Both the position numbers and the translations under genes were made by a program. Shown here one piece after another: positions 45,335 to 54,788 of a stretch of 64,000 bases of DNA. The notes under the pieces are model-generated. The model saw nothing but the letters and a program-made list of their open reading frames with translations, was not told the origin of the DNA and ran no database searches. The stretch is from contig JAPLEJ010000040.1 of assembly GCA_026391435.1 (NCBI GenBank), forward strand, positions 106,554 to 170,553. Direction: 5' to 3'. The number at the start of each line of letters is the position of its first letter. Positions within the stretch are counted from its first letter, which is position 1. Origin of the DNA: Bacteroidota bacterium (GTDB lineage Bacteria > Bacteroidota > Bacteroidia > Chitinophagales > Chitinophagaceae).

Positions 45335-48300
45335 ATGAAAAAATTATTATTAAGTGTAGGATTATTAAGTTGTTTATTGATAAGTTCAACAACATATGCA
45401 CAAAAAAAGAAACAAGCGGCTCCTGTGGTGGCAGTAACAAACAACTTAGCACAGAATCCTATTTTAAAACAACAATCTTTTCGTTTGGTAGGCCCTTTTA
45501 GAGGCGGTAGGGCAGCAGCGGGAGTTGGTTCTTATACCGATGTGAATACTTTTTATATGGGCGCTACTGGTGGTGGTGTATGGAAATCGATAGATGCTGG
45601 AAATAATTGGAAAAATATTTCGGATGGTTTTTTTGGTGGCACTATTGGCGCGATTGCATTAGCACCTTCTAATGAGTCGATTATTTATGTTGGAGAAGGT
45701 GAAAATTCGATGAGAGGTAATGTGAGTGAAGGCTTAGATGGGATGTGGAAATCGACAGATGAAGGAAGGACTTGGAAAAATATGGGATTAAAAGAAGCAA
45801 GACATATTGTTCGTATTATAGTACATCCTAAAAATCCAGATATCCTTTGGGCTGCTGTGATGGGACATTTGTTTGGGCCTAATGAAACAAGAGGGGTCTT
45901 TAAAAGTATGGATGGTGGTGTTTCTTGGAAAAAAGTATTGTATGTGAATCCACAAACAGGCGCGAGTGATTTAGTAATAGATCCAAGTAATCCTGAAATT
46001 TTATACGCAGGCACCTGGCAATTAATTCGTACACCTTATAGTTTAGAAAGTGGGGGTGAAGGTTCTGGTTTGTATAAGAGTACAGATGGTGGAGAAACTT
46101 GGAACTCAATTAAAACCAACAAAGGATTTCCAAAAGGAGTGTGGGGTATTACAGGTATTGCAGTAGCCAAATCAAATCCAGATAAATTGTATGCATTAAT
46201 TGAAAATGCAAATGGCGGCTTATTTATGTCAGAGAATGGCGGTAAAACTTGGGAGTTAAACTGTAGTGATAATAATATTCGTCAAAGAGCTTGGTATTAC
46301 ACCAAGGTATTTGTGGATCCAGCAGATGAAAATAAGGTATACTGTCCGAATGTTAATTTTATGATTTCTAGTGATGGAGGAAAAACATTTGTTTCTGGAA
46401 GGACACCACATGGCGATCATCATGATTTATGGATTGATCCTAAAAACGGCAAGCGCATGATTGTTGCAGATGATGGTGGTGCGCAGGTGAGTTTAGATGG
46501 TGCAAAAAACTGGAGCACATTAATGAATCAGCCAACTGTGCAAGTATATCGTTTAAGTACGGATAATCATTTTCCTTATCGCATATTAGGTGCACAACAA
46601 GATAATTCTGCTTTTCGTATTTTATCAAGTACTTATGGCGCATATATTGGCGAAAATGATTTTGATGTAACAGCTGGTGGAGAGAGTGGTTATATTGTAG
46701 CAGACCCAACCAATAGCGATATTGTATTTGGAGGATCTTATGGAGGTCTAATAACAAGATATGATCATAAAACTGGCGAAAATAGAATTGTGAATGTTTG
46801 GCCTGATAATCCAATGGGTGCTGGCGCAGAAACAATGAAATATCGTTTTCAATGGAATCATCCCATTTTCTTTTCACCCCATAATCCTAAAAAATTATAC
46901 ACAGCAGGAAATCATTTATTTGCATCAGAGAATGATGGTGCAAGTTGGACGATGTTGTCACCAGATTTAACGACAAATGATAAAGCTCGTCAAAAAAGTT
47001 CTGGAGGTCCCATCACACAGGACAATACCAGCGTCGAATATTATTGCACCATTTTTACGGCCGCTGAATCACCATTGGAAAAAGATTTGTTATGGACAGG
47101 AAGTGATGATGGCTTGATTAATGTAAGTAAGGATGGCGGCGCACATTGGAAAAATGTGACACCGAAGGATGTCCCACAATGGATGATGTGGAACCGCGTT
47201 GAAGTAGATCCTATCAGAAAAGGAACAGCTTACTTTGCAGGAACCCGTTATAAGTTAGATGACTTTGCGCCATATTTGTATGTGACGCATGATTATGGTG
47301 AAAGCTGGGAAAAAATAACCAATGGTATTGATCCAATGCATTTTACAAGAGCCATTGTAGCTAGTCCACGTAAGGCAGGGGTTTTATTTGCAGGTACTGA
47401 ATATGGATTATATATATCTATTAATGATGGTAAAAATTGGGAGCCCTTTCAATTAAATTTACCTAAAACGCCCGTAACTGATTTATTGATTCGAGACAAT
47501 AATTTAATTGTGGGTACACAAGGACGCAGTATTTACATCCTTGATGATTTAAGGTTCATTGAAAACTATGATGCAGCCAATACAAATACAACAAAGGTAT
47601 TTCCAATTGCAAAAACCTATCGTGTTCCTCCAGCCATGGGAGGGCGCCGTGGTCGTGCTATGAGTGCGAGCATTCCCAACAATGTAGGAACGAATCCACC
47701 TAAGGGAGTGGTGATTAATTACTGGATTAATAAAGCAACGGACAGCACTAAAGTTGTAGTGAATATTTTGGACGCAAATAAAAAATTAATAAAGAAATTT
47801 AGTTCTTCTGAAAAAGGAGGCCCTACCAATGAGGAGGGTTTACAACAATTCGTATGGAATATGTACCACAAGGAAATTGAAAAGCCAGAAGAAGGATTAA
47901 TATTTTGGAATGGATCTACTAGCCCTGTTCTAGCGGCACCCGGTAACTATTATGCGAAAGTAACCATCGATAAGGATTCAGTTGAGTTGCCTTTCGACAT
48001 TGTCTCTGATCCTAATTTTAAAGTGTCTGATGCCGATCTAAAAGCACAGGAACAATTTTTATTATCGGTTGCAGATAATTTTAGTTCTATTATGAAAACT
48101 TTAAAAGGCATAAAGGAAATAAGAAATCAAATACAAGTAGTTCAAAAGAAAACCAAGGATACCGCATTTCAAAAGCAAAGCACTAGTATTTTAGATAATT
48201 TAAAAACAATCGAGGAAGCCTTGCATCAAACCAAGGCGAAGAGTAGTCAAGATGTTTTAAATTTCCCTATACGCTTGGATGATAAAATGGCTGGTGTATT

Positions 48301-48475
48301 TGAATCGGCTGCAGCTGGTTATACTGCACCTACTAAACAAGTAAAAGAAACCTTTGCAGACTTAAAAGTACAAGTGGATGTACAATTAAAGTTGTACGAT
48401 ACCTTGAAAAAAGAAGGTGTTAAATCTTTAAATGAGGCAGTACATAAATTAGGTATTCCGGTGATAGGTAATTAA
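45335..48475 (+). CDS. Large secreted Asp-box (BNR/sortilin-like) propeller protein, copy 2
   Basis: A 1046-residue paralogue of the preceding protein. Signal peptide 'KKLLLSVGLLSCLLISSTTY' to AQ. About eleven Asp-box-like repeats ('STDEGRTWKNMG', 'SMDGGVSW', 'STDGGETW', 'SENGGKTW', 'THDYGESW', 'SINDGKNW') cover most of ~40-740. Near residue 768, just past the propeller, it has a short 'MGGRRGRAMSAS' at the place where copy 1 has its Gly/Arg insert, then a helical C-terminus. Such pairs are widespread in Bacteroidota and often labelled glycosyl hydrolase, but I see no glycosidase active site. It begins only 18 bases after the terminator. Confidence 0.88.
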   Translation: MKKLLLSVGLLSCLLISSTTYAQKKKQAAPVVAVTNNLAQNPILKQQSFRLVGPFRGGRAAAGVGSYTDVNTFYMGATGGGVWKSIDAGNNWKNISDGFFGGTIGAIALAPSNESIIYVGEGENSMRGNVSEGLDGMWKSTDEGRTWKNMGLKEARHIVRIIVHPKNPDILWAAVMGHLFGPNETRGVFKSMDGGVSWKKVLYVNPQTGASDLVIDPSNPEILYAGTWQLIRTPYSLESGGEGSGLYKSTDGGETWNSIKTNKGFPKGVWGITGIAVAKSNPDKLYALIENANGGLFMSENGGKTWELNCSDNNIRQRAWYYTKVFVDPADENKVYCPNVNFMISSDGGKTFVSGRTPHGDHHDLWIDPKNGKRMIVADDGGAQVSLDGAKNWSTLMNQPTVQVYRLSTDNHFPYRILGAQQDNSAFRILSSTYGAYIGENDFDVTAGGESGYIVADPTNSDIVFGGSYGGLITRYDHKTGENRIVNVWPDNPMGAGAETMKYRFQWNHPIFFSPHNPKKLYTAGNHLFASENDGASWTMLSPDLTTNDKARQKSSGGPITQDNTSVEYYCTIFTAAESPLEKDLLWTGSDDGLINVSKDGGAHWKNVTPKDVPQWMMWNRVEVDPIRKGTAYFAGTRYKLDDFAPYLYVTHDYGESWEKITNGIDPMHFTRAIVASPRKAGVLFAGTEYGLYISINDGKNWEPFQLNLPKTPVTDLLIRDNNLIVGTQGRSIYILDDLRFIENYDAANTNTTKVFPIAKTYRVPPAMGGRRGRAMSASIPNNVGTNPPKGVVINYWINKATDSTKVVVNILDANKKLIKKFSSSEKGGPTNEEGLQQFVWNMYHKEIEKPEEGLIFWNGSTSPVLAAPGNYYAKVTIDKDSVELPFDIVSDPNFKVSDADLKAQEQFLLSVADNFSSIMKTLKGIKEIRNQIQVVQKKTKDTAFQKQSTSILDNLKTIEEALHQTKAKSSQDVLNFPIRLDDKMAGVFESAAAGYTAPTKQVKETFADLKVQVDVQLKLYDTLKKEGVKSLNEAVHKLGIPVIGN

Positions 48476-48497
48476 TAATTTATAAATAGTATACATC

Positions 48498-48530
48498 AAA
48501 AGCGTCCCGAGGAATCGGGACGCTTTTTGT
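48498..48530. terminator. Strong hairpin terminator with GGAA tetraloop
   Basis: A perfect 13-bp stem AAAAGCGTCCCGA / TCGGGACGCTTTT (48498-48510 with 48515-48527) closed by a GNRA-type loop, GGAA. It ends the propeller unit and may also serve the convergent DUF1343 gene. Confidence 0.85.
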
Positions 48531-48610
48531 TAGTAGTATTCAAGTAGTATTTTGACTGTGCTTTATTTTTCAAAGTTTATATTTTTTACAATCCGACTCA
48601 AAAAATCACG

Positions 48611-49819
48611 TTATTTAAAATCAGCGTATAGTAAATATTTTTTTCGCTTTATTTTATACTCTGTTAATGGAGGCTCCCAACTTTTTCTGATGTCTGCTTC
48701 GGAGACGCCTGCTTTTAATTGTTCCATTAATACAGCATTACCTGCTAACTTATTAAAAAAGTAGGCGGTCGGCTCGCCCGATTTGGGACGAATGAAAAAA
48801 GAATCTTTTTGAGGAAAGCTTTTGTATATTTCAATGATTAATCCTAAATCAATTTGATGTGGCGGAGGCATTTTATTTGTTAAGTCCCATCCATAACATA
48901 TTTGTCCATATAATTTTGAATTCATTGCGCCCACACGTGGTCCTGGTGTAAATGAAAATTGCTTATTCGAGATGCTAGGATGTCCAATATAAGCGAATGC
49001 ATGTGGGGTCCCTCTTCCTTCACTCATAACAGTTCCTTCAATCAAACAGGTAGTAGCATACCAATAAATAGAATTCATGGAAGCTAAGTTGGGCGATGGA
49101 GGAACATCTACTTTGTACATTGAACTATGTGAATAGTTTTTATTAGGGATGATGGTAAGATTTAAATTTGATTTTCCGTCAACCACTTTTAACCACTTTT
49201 CCCCTTTTAATAATTGGGCATATTCGCCCATCGTTAAACCATATACCGAGGGGATTGTGTTTTTCCCCACTCCACTTGAAAAGGGTGCTTCTAAAACTGG
49301 GCCATCGACATAATGTCCATTAGGATTTGGTCGGTCTAAAATGACAACTGGCTTGCTATTCGCCATAGCCGATTCCATATAATATTGTAATGAATTGATG
49401 TACGTATAAAACCGAGTACCCACATCTTGCACATCAAAAAGCATGATATCTACATCCACTAAGTCGGCGGCATCTGGCGCATTTTTTTTACCATACAGTG
49501 AAACTATTTTGATACCGGTTTTTGCATCTATCTCGTCCGATACTTTTTCGCCAGCATCTGCAGTGCCTCTTAGGCCATGTTCGGGTGTAAATATTTTTTG
49601 AATCTGTATACCAGCAGCCATTAAAGTATCAATTAAGTGTTTCCCATTGACAGTGGCGGTTTGATTTGTAAATAAGCTTACGCGCTTTCCTTTTAGTAAA
49701 GGAAAATATTTTTCAGTTTGATAGGCGCCGGGTAAAATGGGTTTTTTATTCTGAGACAGAGCAGTACAAGTAATACTTAACAAGGCGACTACCCATATTG
49801 TGTGCATTATTTTTTTCAT
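48611..49819 (-). CDS. DUF1343 protein, NamZ-type exo-beta-N-acetylmuramidase homologue
   Basis: A 402-residue exported protein (signal peptide ~1-22, 'WVVALLSITCTALSQ'). The DUF1343 family includes NamZ/YbbC, which removes terminal MurNAc from peptidoglycan fragments during wall recycling. Conserved blocks present here are 'VSLFTNQTATVNGKHLIDTL', 'FTPEHGLRGTADAGEKV' with the likely catalytic Glu, 'LFDVQDVGTRFYTYI' and 'ILDRPNPNG'. The ATG at 49819 opens the signal peptide; the frame extends to 49843. It lies 61 bases downstream of nadE on the same strand. The family match is firm; the reaction is inferred from homologues. Confidence 0.9.
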   Translation of the reverse strand: MKKIMHTIWVVALLSITCTALSQNKKPILPGAYQTEKYFPLLKGKRVSLFTNQTATVNGKHLIDTLMAAGIQIQKIFTPEHGLRGTADAGEKVSDEIDAKTGIKIVSLYGKKNAPDAADLVDVDIMLFDVQDVGTRFYTYINSLQYYMESAMANSKPVVILDRPNPNGHYVDGPVLEAPFSSGVGKNTIPSVYGLTMGEYAQLLKGEKWLKVVDGKSNLNLTIIPNKNYSHSSMYKVDVPPSPNLASMNSIYWYATTCLIEGTVMSEGRGTPHAFAYIGHPSISNKQFSFTPGPRVGAMNSKLYGQICYGWDLTNKMPPPHQIDLGLIIEIYKSFPQKDSFFIRPKSGEPTAYFFNKLAGNAVLMEQLKAGVSEADIRKSWEPPLTEYKIKRKKYLLYADFK

Positions 49820-49880
49820 AATAAAAGTATCTTTGAAACACAATTTAGTATAAAAACAAAAGCGATGGTGGCTTATTTAT

Positions 49881-51563
49881 TTAACTCAAGTACTTGCCTA
49901 CAATGGGCATTCGGCGACCTACCCCAAAGGCTTTGGGTGAAATTCTAATAATAGGACAGAATTGATTTCGTTTATATTCGTTGCTGTTGACCATTTTTAA
50001 GGTTTTATCAACTAATGTATTTTCAAATCCTAAAGCTTTTATATCACTTGGATTAGAACGTCTTTCAATATATTGATATAATATTTGATCTAATACTTCA
50101 TAAGCAGGTAAACTATCGCTGTCTTTTTGGTCGGGTCTTAATTCAGCACTAGGTGCTTTGTTAATAATAGAGGAAGGTATGATTTCCTTGTGGCGATTTA
50201 TATACTTAGCCAATTCATATACTTGTAATTTATAACAATCTCCCAAAACGCCTAAACCACCTGCCATGTCACCATATAAAGTACCATAACCAGTTGCTAA
50301 TTCACTTTTATTAGATGTATTTAATAAAATGTATCCAAACTTATTGGCGATGCCCATTAAAATATTACCTCTTGATCTACTTTGTAAATTTTCTTCGGCC
50401 AAGGAAAAAGGGAGATCCTTAAATAAGGGCTTCAAGGTGTTTAAAAAACTTTCATATACTTCCTTAATGGGTAGGGTATCGTATTTATTATCTAAGTTCT
50501 TACTTAACTGAACAGCGTCCTCCACGGAATGGTCTGTTGAATAAGGAGAGGGCATCAAGATGGCATGTACATTTTCCTTACCCAATGCCTCGCAAGCAAT
50601 CGCTAAAGTAACAGCTGAATCTATACCGCCAGATGATCCTAAAATGGCTTTAGTGAATCCCATCTTTTGAAAATAATCTTTCACGCCTAATATTAATGCA
50701 TTGTATACTTGTTCAATATTTAAACTAGGAATTAAAACAGCTGGATTCAATTCCTTATTCGGCACTCGATTGGCGGGTTCTAATATAGGCGCATTAATGC
50801 TGCCATCCTCATTACATTCAAAAGTGGCCATTGCTGAAGAAAACATAGGTAAAGCGCCACATAAATTAGCATCCTTGTCAAATACCAAGGAGCTGCCATC
50901 AAAAACAATTTCGGTTTGACTACCTACTGCATTACAATAAAATAATGGAATCTTATATTTTAATACATTGGATTTGATGGTTGCTTTTCGATCCTCGTCA
51001 TGTGTATAATCAAAAGGAGAGGCACTTAAATTTAATAAAATGTCAGGCTGTTGATCCATCATTTTATCCATAGGACAAATTCGGTACAATGGATTATCGC
51101 CTAAGTTCCAAATGTCTTCACAAATGGTGATGGCTAAATTTTTTCCTTTAAAAGGAATCACTTTCCATTCGTCAGCAGGTTCAAAATATCTATTTTCATC
51201 AAACACATCATAGGTAGGTAAAAGTGTTTTATGAATTTCTGCTACCATTTTTTGATCATATAAGAAAAACGCAGCATTGTATAAATCTTTACCTTTTTTA
51301 TAAGGATTGCGAGCAGGACTTCCAATTAAAACGCCAATGGTGTCTGCTGCCTCTTTTATACGGTCGATGGATTGATAGCATTGATTAATAAAATCCTCAA
51401 ATTCCACAAAGTCTCTTGCTGGGTAACCGCACACGCTCATTTCACTAAATAAAATCAAATCGGCACCTTGATTTTTAGCCTCTTGGATCGCACATAAAAT
51501 CTTATGTGTGTTTTGTTCAAAATTCCCAATATGATAGTTCTGTTGTGCAATGCAAATCTTCAT
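49881..51563 (-). CDS. nadE: Glutamine-dependent NAD+ synthetase
   Basis: A 560-residue two-domain enzyme that makes NAD+ from deamido-NAD+ using glutamine. The N-terminal nitrilase-fold glutaminase shows the E-K-C triad: Glu in 'LFSEMSVCGYPARD', Lys in 'HKTLLPTYDVFDE', Cys in 'ITICEDIWN'. The C-terminal synthetase has the ATP P-loop 'LGSSGGIDSAVTLAI' (about 308) and 'NKSELATGYGTLYGDMAGGL'. It is divergent from the gldB-like gene with 55 bases between starts; nadE next to gldB is also seen in Flavobacterium. Confidence 0.96.
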   Translation of the reverse strand: MKICIAQQNYHIGNFEQNTHKILCAIQEAKNQGADLILFSEMSVCGYPARDFVEFEDFINQCYQSIDRIKEAADTIGVLIGSPARNPYKKGKDLYNAAFFLYDQKMVAEIHKTLLPTYDVFDENRYFEPADEWKVIPFKGKNLAITICEDIWNLGDNPLYRICPMDKMMDQQPDILLNLSASPFDYTHDEDRKATIKSNVLKYKIPLFYCNAVGSQTEIVFDGSSLVFDKDANLCGALPMFSSAMATFECNEDGSINAPILEPANRVPNKELNPAVLIPSLNIEQVYNALILGVKDYFQKMGFTKAILGSSGGIDSAVTLAIACEALGKENVHAILMPSPYSTDHSVEDAVQLSKNLDNKYDTLPIKEVYESFLNTLKPLFKDLPFSLAEENLQSRSRGNILMGIANKFGYILLNTSNKSELATGYGTLYGDMAGGLGVLGDCYKLQVYELAKYINRHKEIIPSSIINKAPSAELRPDQKDSDSLPAYEVLDQILYQYIERRSNPSDIKALGFENTLVDKTLKMVNSNEYKRNQFCPIIRISPKAFGVGRRMPIVGKYLS

Positions 51564-51618
51564 GGGGCAAAGGTCGGTTTTTAACAGAAATAACCTCGCT
51601 TTTTTTGTACTTTCGAGT

Positions 51619-52629
51619 ATGCGATTACTGTTTTTATATCTTTTCTTAGCTATTTTAGGCCTTAGTGCTTGTCAAAATAGTGCTGTCGACCCTGCTCAAA
51701 ATACACCTGATATCGCGCTTACAATAGAAAGATTAGATCAAGTGATGTTTCAAACGGACAGTTTGCATTTAAAGGATAGTTTATCAGTGATGCAACAAAA
51801 ATATCCTTTTTTGAAAGAGGTATTAGGCAAGCAAATCTTGGCCTTGGATAGCAATCAATGGCTCCCCGGTGTTCAAAATTTTATAAGTGCGTATCGTCCC
51901 ATTTATCTCGAGTCTGCTGTCCTCCATGCCCCAGCGCAGGCACAGCCTCAGCTACAACTACTTTTTAAAAGGGTACAATATTATTTTCCTCGTTATAAAT
52001 TACCTAAAAAAATTATTTATTTTATTGGACCATTGCAAGGGTATGGAAATAGCATAGGCGAAGATTATATGGCAATAGGATTGCAGATGTACCTAGGATC
52101 TCAATCTCATTGGTATCAATCTGAAGAATTTCAAAAATATTTTCCTCCTTACCTAAGTCAGTTTTTCACAACCGAATATATTCCTATTGCCGCTGCGAAA
52201 AATTTAATTCAAGATATAGCACCTAATGAGATGGCCACGCATAGTTTAATAGTGGAAATGATTGAGTTAGGTAAAAGACAATTTATTTTAAAAAAATTAT
52301 TGCCACAAACAAGCGATGCCTCTTTGTTAGGGTATACGTCAAAGCAGTATGATGCCATCATTAATGCAGAACCAGATATTTGGAATTATTTATTAAAAAT
52401 GAATTTGGTTTATTCAAAGAATCCGACTGTAATCAATAACATGTTAGGTGAAGCCCCTTTCAGCATTTATTTTGGTAATGAAGTTCCTGGGAAAGCAGGA
52501 TTGTTTATAGGCTATAAAATTGTACAATCATGGATGGCGCAGCAATCTAATCATAAGCAGGACCAATTAGAAGCTCTGGTTCAAAAATCACCCGAGCAAT
52601 TATTTGCGGAAAGTAAATACCACCCTTAG
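51619..52629 (+). CDS. gldB: Gliding-motility lipoprotein GldB-like
   Basis: A 336-residue lipoprotein: signal ending LSACQ (lipobox Cys18), then a DUF2268-like helical domain. 'RVQYYFPRYKLPKKIIYFIG', 'GEDYMAIGLQMYLG' and 'YFPPYLSQFFTTEYIPIAA' match GldB of gliding Bacteroidota. In Flavobacterium GldB is essential for gliding and is required for normal levels of the T9SS-linked GldK/L/M/N machinery components as I recall; the biochemical role is not settled. gldC, the usual next gene, is absent here: apaG is convergent instead. The ATG at 51619 gives the lipoprotein signal; the frame begins at 51550. Confidence 0.8.
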   Translation: MRLLFLYLFLAILGLSACQNSAVDPAQNTPDIALTIERLDQVMFQTDSLHLKDSLSVMQQKYPFLKEVLGKQILALDSNQWLPGVQNFISAYRPIYLESAVLHAPAQAQPQLQLLFKRVQYYFPRYKLPKKIIYFIGPLQGYGNSIGEDYMAIGLQMYLGSQSHWYQSEEFQKYFPPYLSQFFTTEYIPIAAAKNLIQDIAPNEMATHSLIVEMIELGKRQFILKKLLPQTSDASLLGYTSKQYDAIINAEPDIWNYLLKMNLVYSKNPTVINNMLGEAPFSIYFGNEVPGKAGLFIGYKIVQSWMAQQSNHKQDQLEALVQKSPEQLFAESKYHP

Positions 52630-52640
52630 TCAATAAAAAA

Positions 52641-53027
52641 TTAATTAAGCTTTACAGGCGCTGCCATTTTGAAGGCTGGAATATTAACATTGATCAGTTC
52701 CTTATTATCTATATTTTCCATTGTGTAGTAGCCTTGCATTTTTCCTAGTTCACTTTTTAAATGACAACCGCTTACATATTGGTAATTTTTACCTGGCATA
52801 ATTAAAGGCTGAACGCCTACCACACCCTCCCCCTCAACAACGCGATATTCGCTATTACTGTCAAATACTTCCCAATAGCGTTTTAATAATTTAACTGGAA
52901 ATGAATTGTGATTTTCGATGGTGATTCGGTAAGCAAACATATATTCATTTTGCAATGGATTACTGTAATCTTTTTGGTAAAAAGTTTCGATGCTTACTTC
53001 GACCCCTTCTGAAATTTTAGAGACCAT
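52641..53027 (-). CDS. apaG: ApaG-domain protein
   Basis: A 128-residue ApaG protein with an Ig-like fold. Signature segments are 'FAYRITIENHNSFPVKLLKR', 'VVEGEGVVGVQPLIMPG' and 'YQYVSGCHLKSELGKMQGYY'. It has been named a Co2+/Mg2+ efflux factor in enterobacteria, but the molecular role is not proven. It is convergent with gldB (11 bases) and divergent from icd. Confidence 0.93.
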   Translation of the reverse strand: MVSKISEGVEVSIETFYQKDYSNPLQNEYMFAYRITIENHNSFPVKLLKRYWEVFDSNSEYRVVEGEGVVGVQPLIMPGKNYQYVSGCHLKSELGKMQGYYTMENIDNKELINVNIPAFKMAAPVKLN

Positions 53028-53145
53028 AATCGTTCATTTCCTACAAGGACATTGGCAGAATATACTGCTTCGTAAAAATAACTAAAAATGGGCCTGATTT
53101 TGCAAAATAGGATGCCAATTTTTTTTAAACAAGCATTAAGTCTTG

Positions 53146-53153
53146 TACCTTTG
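53146..53153 (+). promoter_or_regulatory. Promoter box (TACCTTTG) for icd
   Basis: Exact TAnnTTTG followed by CGCC, 58 bases before the icd ATG, in the apaG/icd divergent region. The sequence is very similar to the TAGCTTTGCGCC box at 29760. Confidence 0.5.
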
Positions 53154-53211
53154 CGCCATCGAATCAATTAGAGGGTATTTAGCCTTTAATATTCAATTTA
53201 AAACCTAAAAA

Positions 53212-54663
53212 ATGAAAATTGCAGTTGCTAAGGGAGATGGCATTGGACCTGAGATCATGGAAGCCGTTATTGCTATTTTTAATGCTGCAAAAGTGCCCAT
53301 GGAGTATCAAATGGTGGATATGGGAAAATGGGTTTTTGATAAAGGGTTTAGCAATGGGATGACACCCGAGGCCAAACAAACCATTGAGGATTTAGGTATC
53401 TTGTTTAAGGGGCCCATGGAAACACCTAAAGGTAAAGGCGTAAAAAGTGTCAATGTTACCGCTCGTAAAACTTGGAACACCTACGCCAACGATCGTAAAT
53501 TTCAAACATTAAGTGGGGTTGAAACAGTTTTTAGCAAAGCAGGTATTGCAATTGATTTAACCATTGTTCGTGAAAATATTGAAGACACTTATGGTGGCAT
53601 TGAACATATGTTGACACAAGATGTTGCGTTGGGCCGAAGATTTATTACGCGTCCAGGAAGTGAGCAAGTGATTCGTTATGCATTTGAAATGGCGAAGAAA
53701 AAAGGAGCGCGCCGAATTACTTGTGGCCACAAAGCCAATATCATGAAATTAACGGATGGCTTATTTCTTGAAGTTTTTAAGGAAGTGGCTAAGGAATATC
53801 CTGAATTAAAATCAGATGATGTTATTGTAGATGATTTGTGTATGAAATTAGTGAGTCGTCCCGATTTATTTGATGTGATTGTGTTGACCAATTTACAAGG
53901 AGATATTGTAAGTGATTTATGTGCTGGATTAGTAGGGGGGCTTGGTTTTGCGCCTTCTGCCAATATTGGCGATCACATCTCAATTTTTGAAGCGGTGCAT
54001 GGAACAGCTCCAGATATCGCTGGAAAAAATATCGCCAATCCTACTTCTCTTTTATTAAGTGGTTTAAGTATGTTGCGTCATTTAGGATTAATGGAACAAG
54101 CGGTTGTTATTGAAAATGCTTTATTATTTACACTAGAATCAGGAGTGCATACTGGAGATTTTGGAGATAAAAAAATTCCTGCAGTGAATACAACCTTTTT
54201 TGCGGATGCCATTATTGCTAATTTTGGTAAACAACCTTTACATAATCCGAAACCATTCTTACCTAATTTTTATGTCACGCCGACTAATTTTAAATTGGAA
54301 CATAATCCTATGTTACAAAGTGATTTAAGGGACCAACATAAAATTGTAGGTGTCGATTTTTTTATTGAAAGTGCTGATCAACCTAATGTGATTGCGGACA
54401 AGTGCTTAAAACATGCAAGTGAAAGTCTTACTTTAGTGACTATTACAAATCGGGGTACTCAGGTTTGGCCATCAGGTTCAGTCTTTACTAATTTGGTCAA
54501 TCAATTTTATTGCCGTTTTGAAACAGTGAATGAAACACCACTTTCTCAGGATCAGGTCATTGATTTATACCGATCATTGGCAAAGGATTTTAAGATTTGT
54601 TCCCTAGAAGTGTTAAATATGTGGGCCGATAAAAAAGCGTATAGTTTGGCGCAAGGGCAGTAG
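53212..54663 (+). CDS. icd: Isocitrate dehydrogenase, long (Thermus-like) type
   Basis: Converts isocitrate to 2-oxoglutarate with NAD(P)+. The 483-residue length with a ~140-residue C-terminal extension resembles the Thermus-type enzyme rather than the 416-residue E. coli form. Visible motifs: 'AVAKGDGIGPEIMEAVI', substrate-binding 'RENIEDTYGGIEHM', metal Asp residues in 'LTNLQGDIVSDLCAGLVGG', and nucleotide-binding 'EAVHGTAPDIAGKNIANPTS'. Coenzyme preference (NADP likely) cannot be settled from inspection alone. Confidence 0.94.
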   Translation: MKIAVAKGDGIGPEIMEAVIAIFNAAKVPMEYQMVDMGKWVFDKGFSNGMTPEAKQTIEDLGILFKGPMETPKGKGVKSVNVTARKTWNTYANDRKFQTLSGVETVFSKAGIAIDLTIVRENIEDTYGGIEHMLTQDVALGRRFITRPGSEQVIRYAFEMAKKKGARRITCGHKANIMKLTDGLFLEVFKEVAKEYPELKSDDVIVDDLCMKLVSRPDLFDVIVLTNLQGDIVSDLCAGLVGGLGFAPSANIGDHISIFEAVHGTAPDIAGKNIANPTSLLLSGLSMLRHLGLMEQAVVIENALLFTLESGVHTGDFGDKKIPAVNTTFFADAIIANFGKQPLHNPKPFLPNFYVTPTNFKLEHNPMLQSDLRDQHKIVGVDFFIESADQPNVIADKCLKHASESLTLVTITNRGTQVWPSGSVFTNLVNQFYCRFETVNETPLSQDQVIDLYRSLAKDFKICSLEVLNMWADKKAYSLAQGQ

Positions 54664-54788
54664 GGGTCCAAGTTTTACAGCTTTGCCCTTCAATTTGTCT
54701 GTTTTTAATATAAAATTCCCCTTTCAGGTATGAAAAAAAACATTTTTAGCGTAATTTCACCACTCATTTACAAAATAGTCTTTTAGCT

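Noticed and set aside
46440..46877. A 145-codon minus-strand frame inside the second propeller gene
   Set aside because: Its composition (many His, Tyr, Gln, Leu) is typical of an antisense shadow, and the plus-strand gene is continuous and family-like.
49828..49835. Exact TATCTTTG promoter box on the plus strand between the DUF1343 gene and nadE
   Set aside because: No plus-strand gene follows; it would read antisense into nadE. Likely a chance match, though an antisense RNA cannot be excluded.
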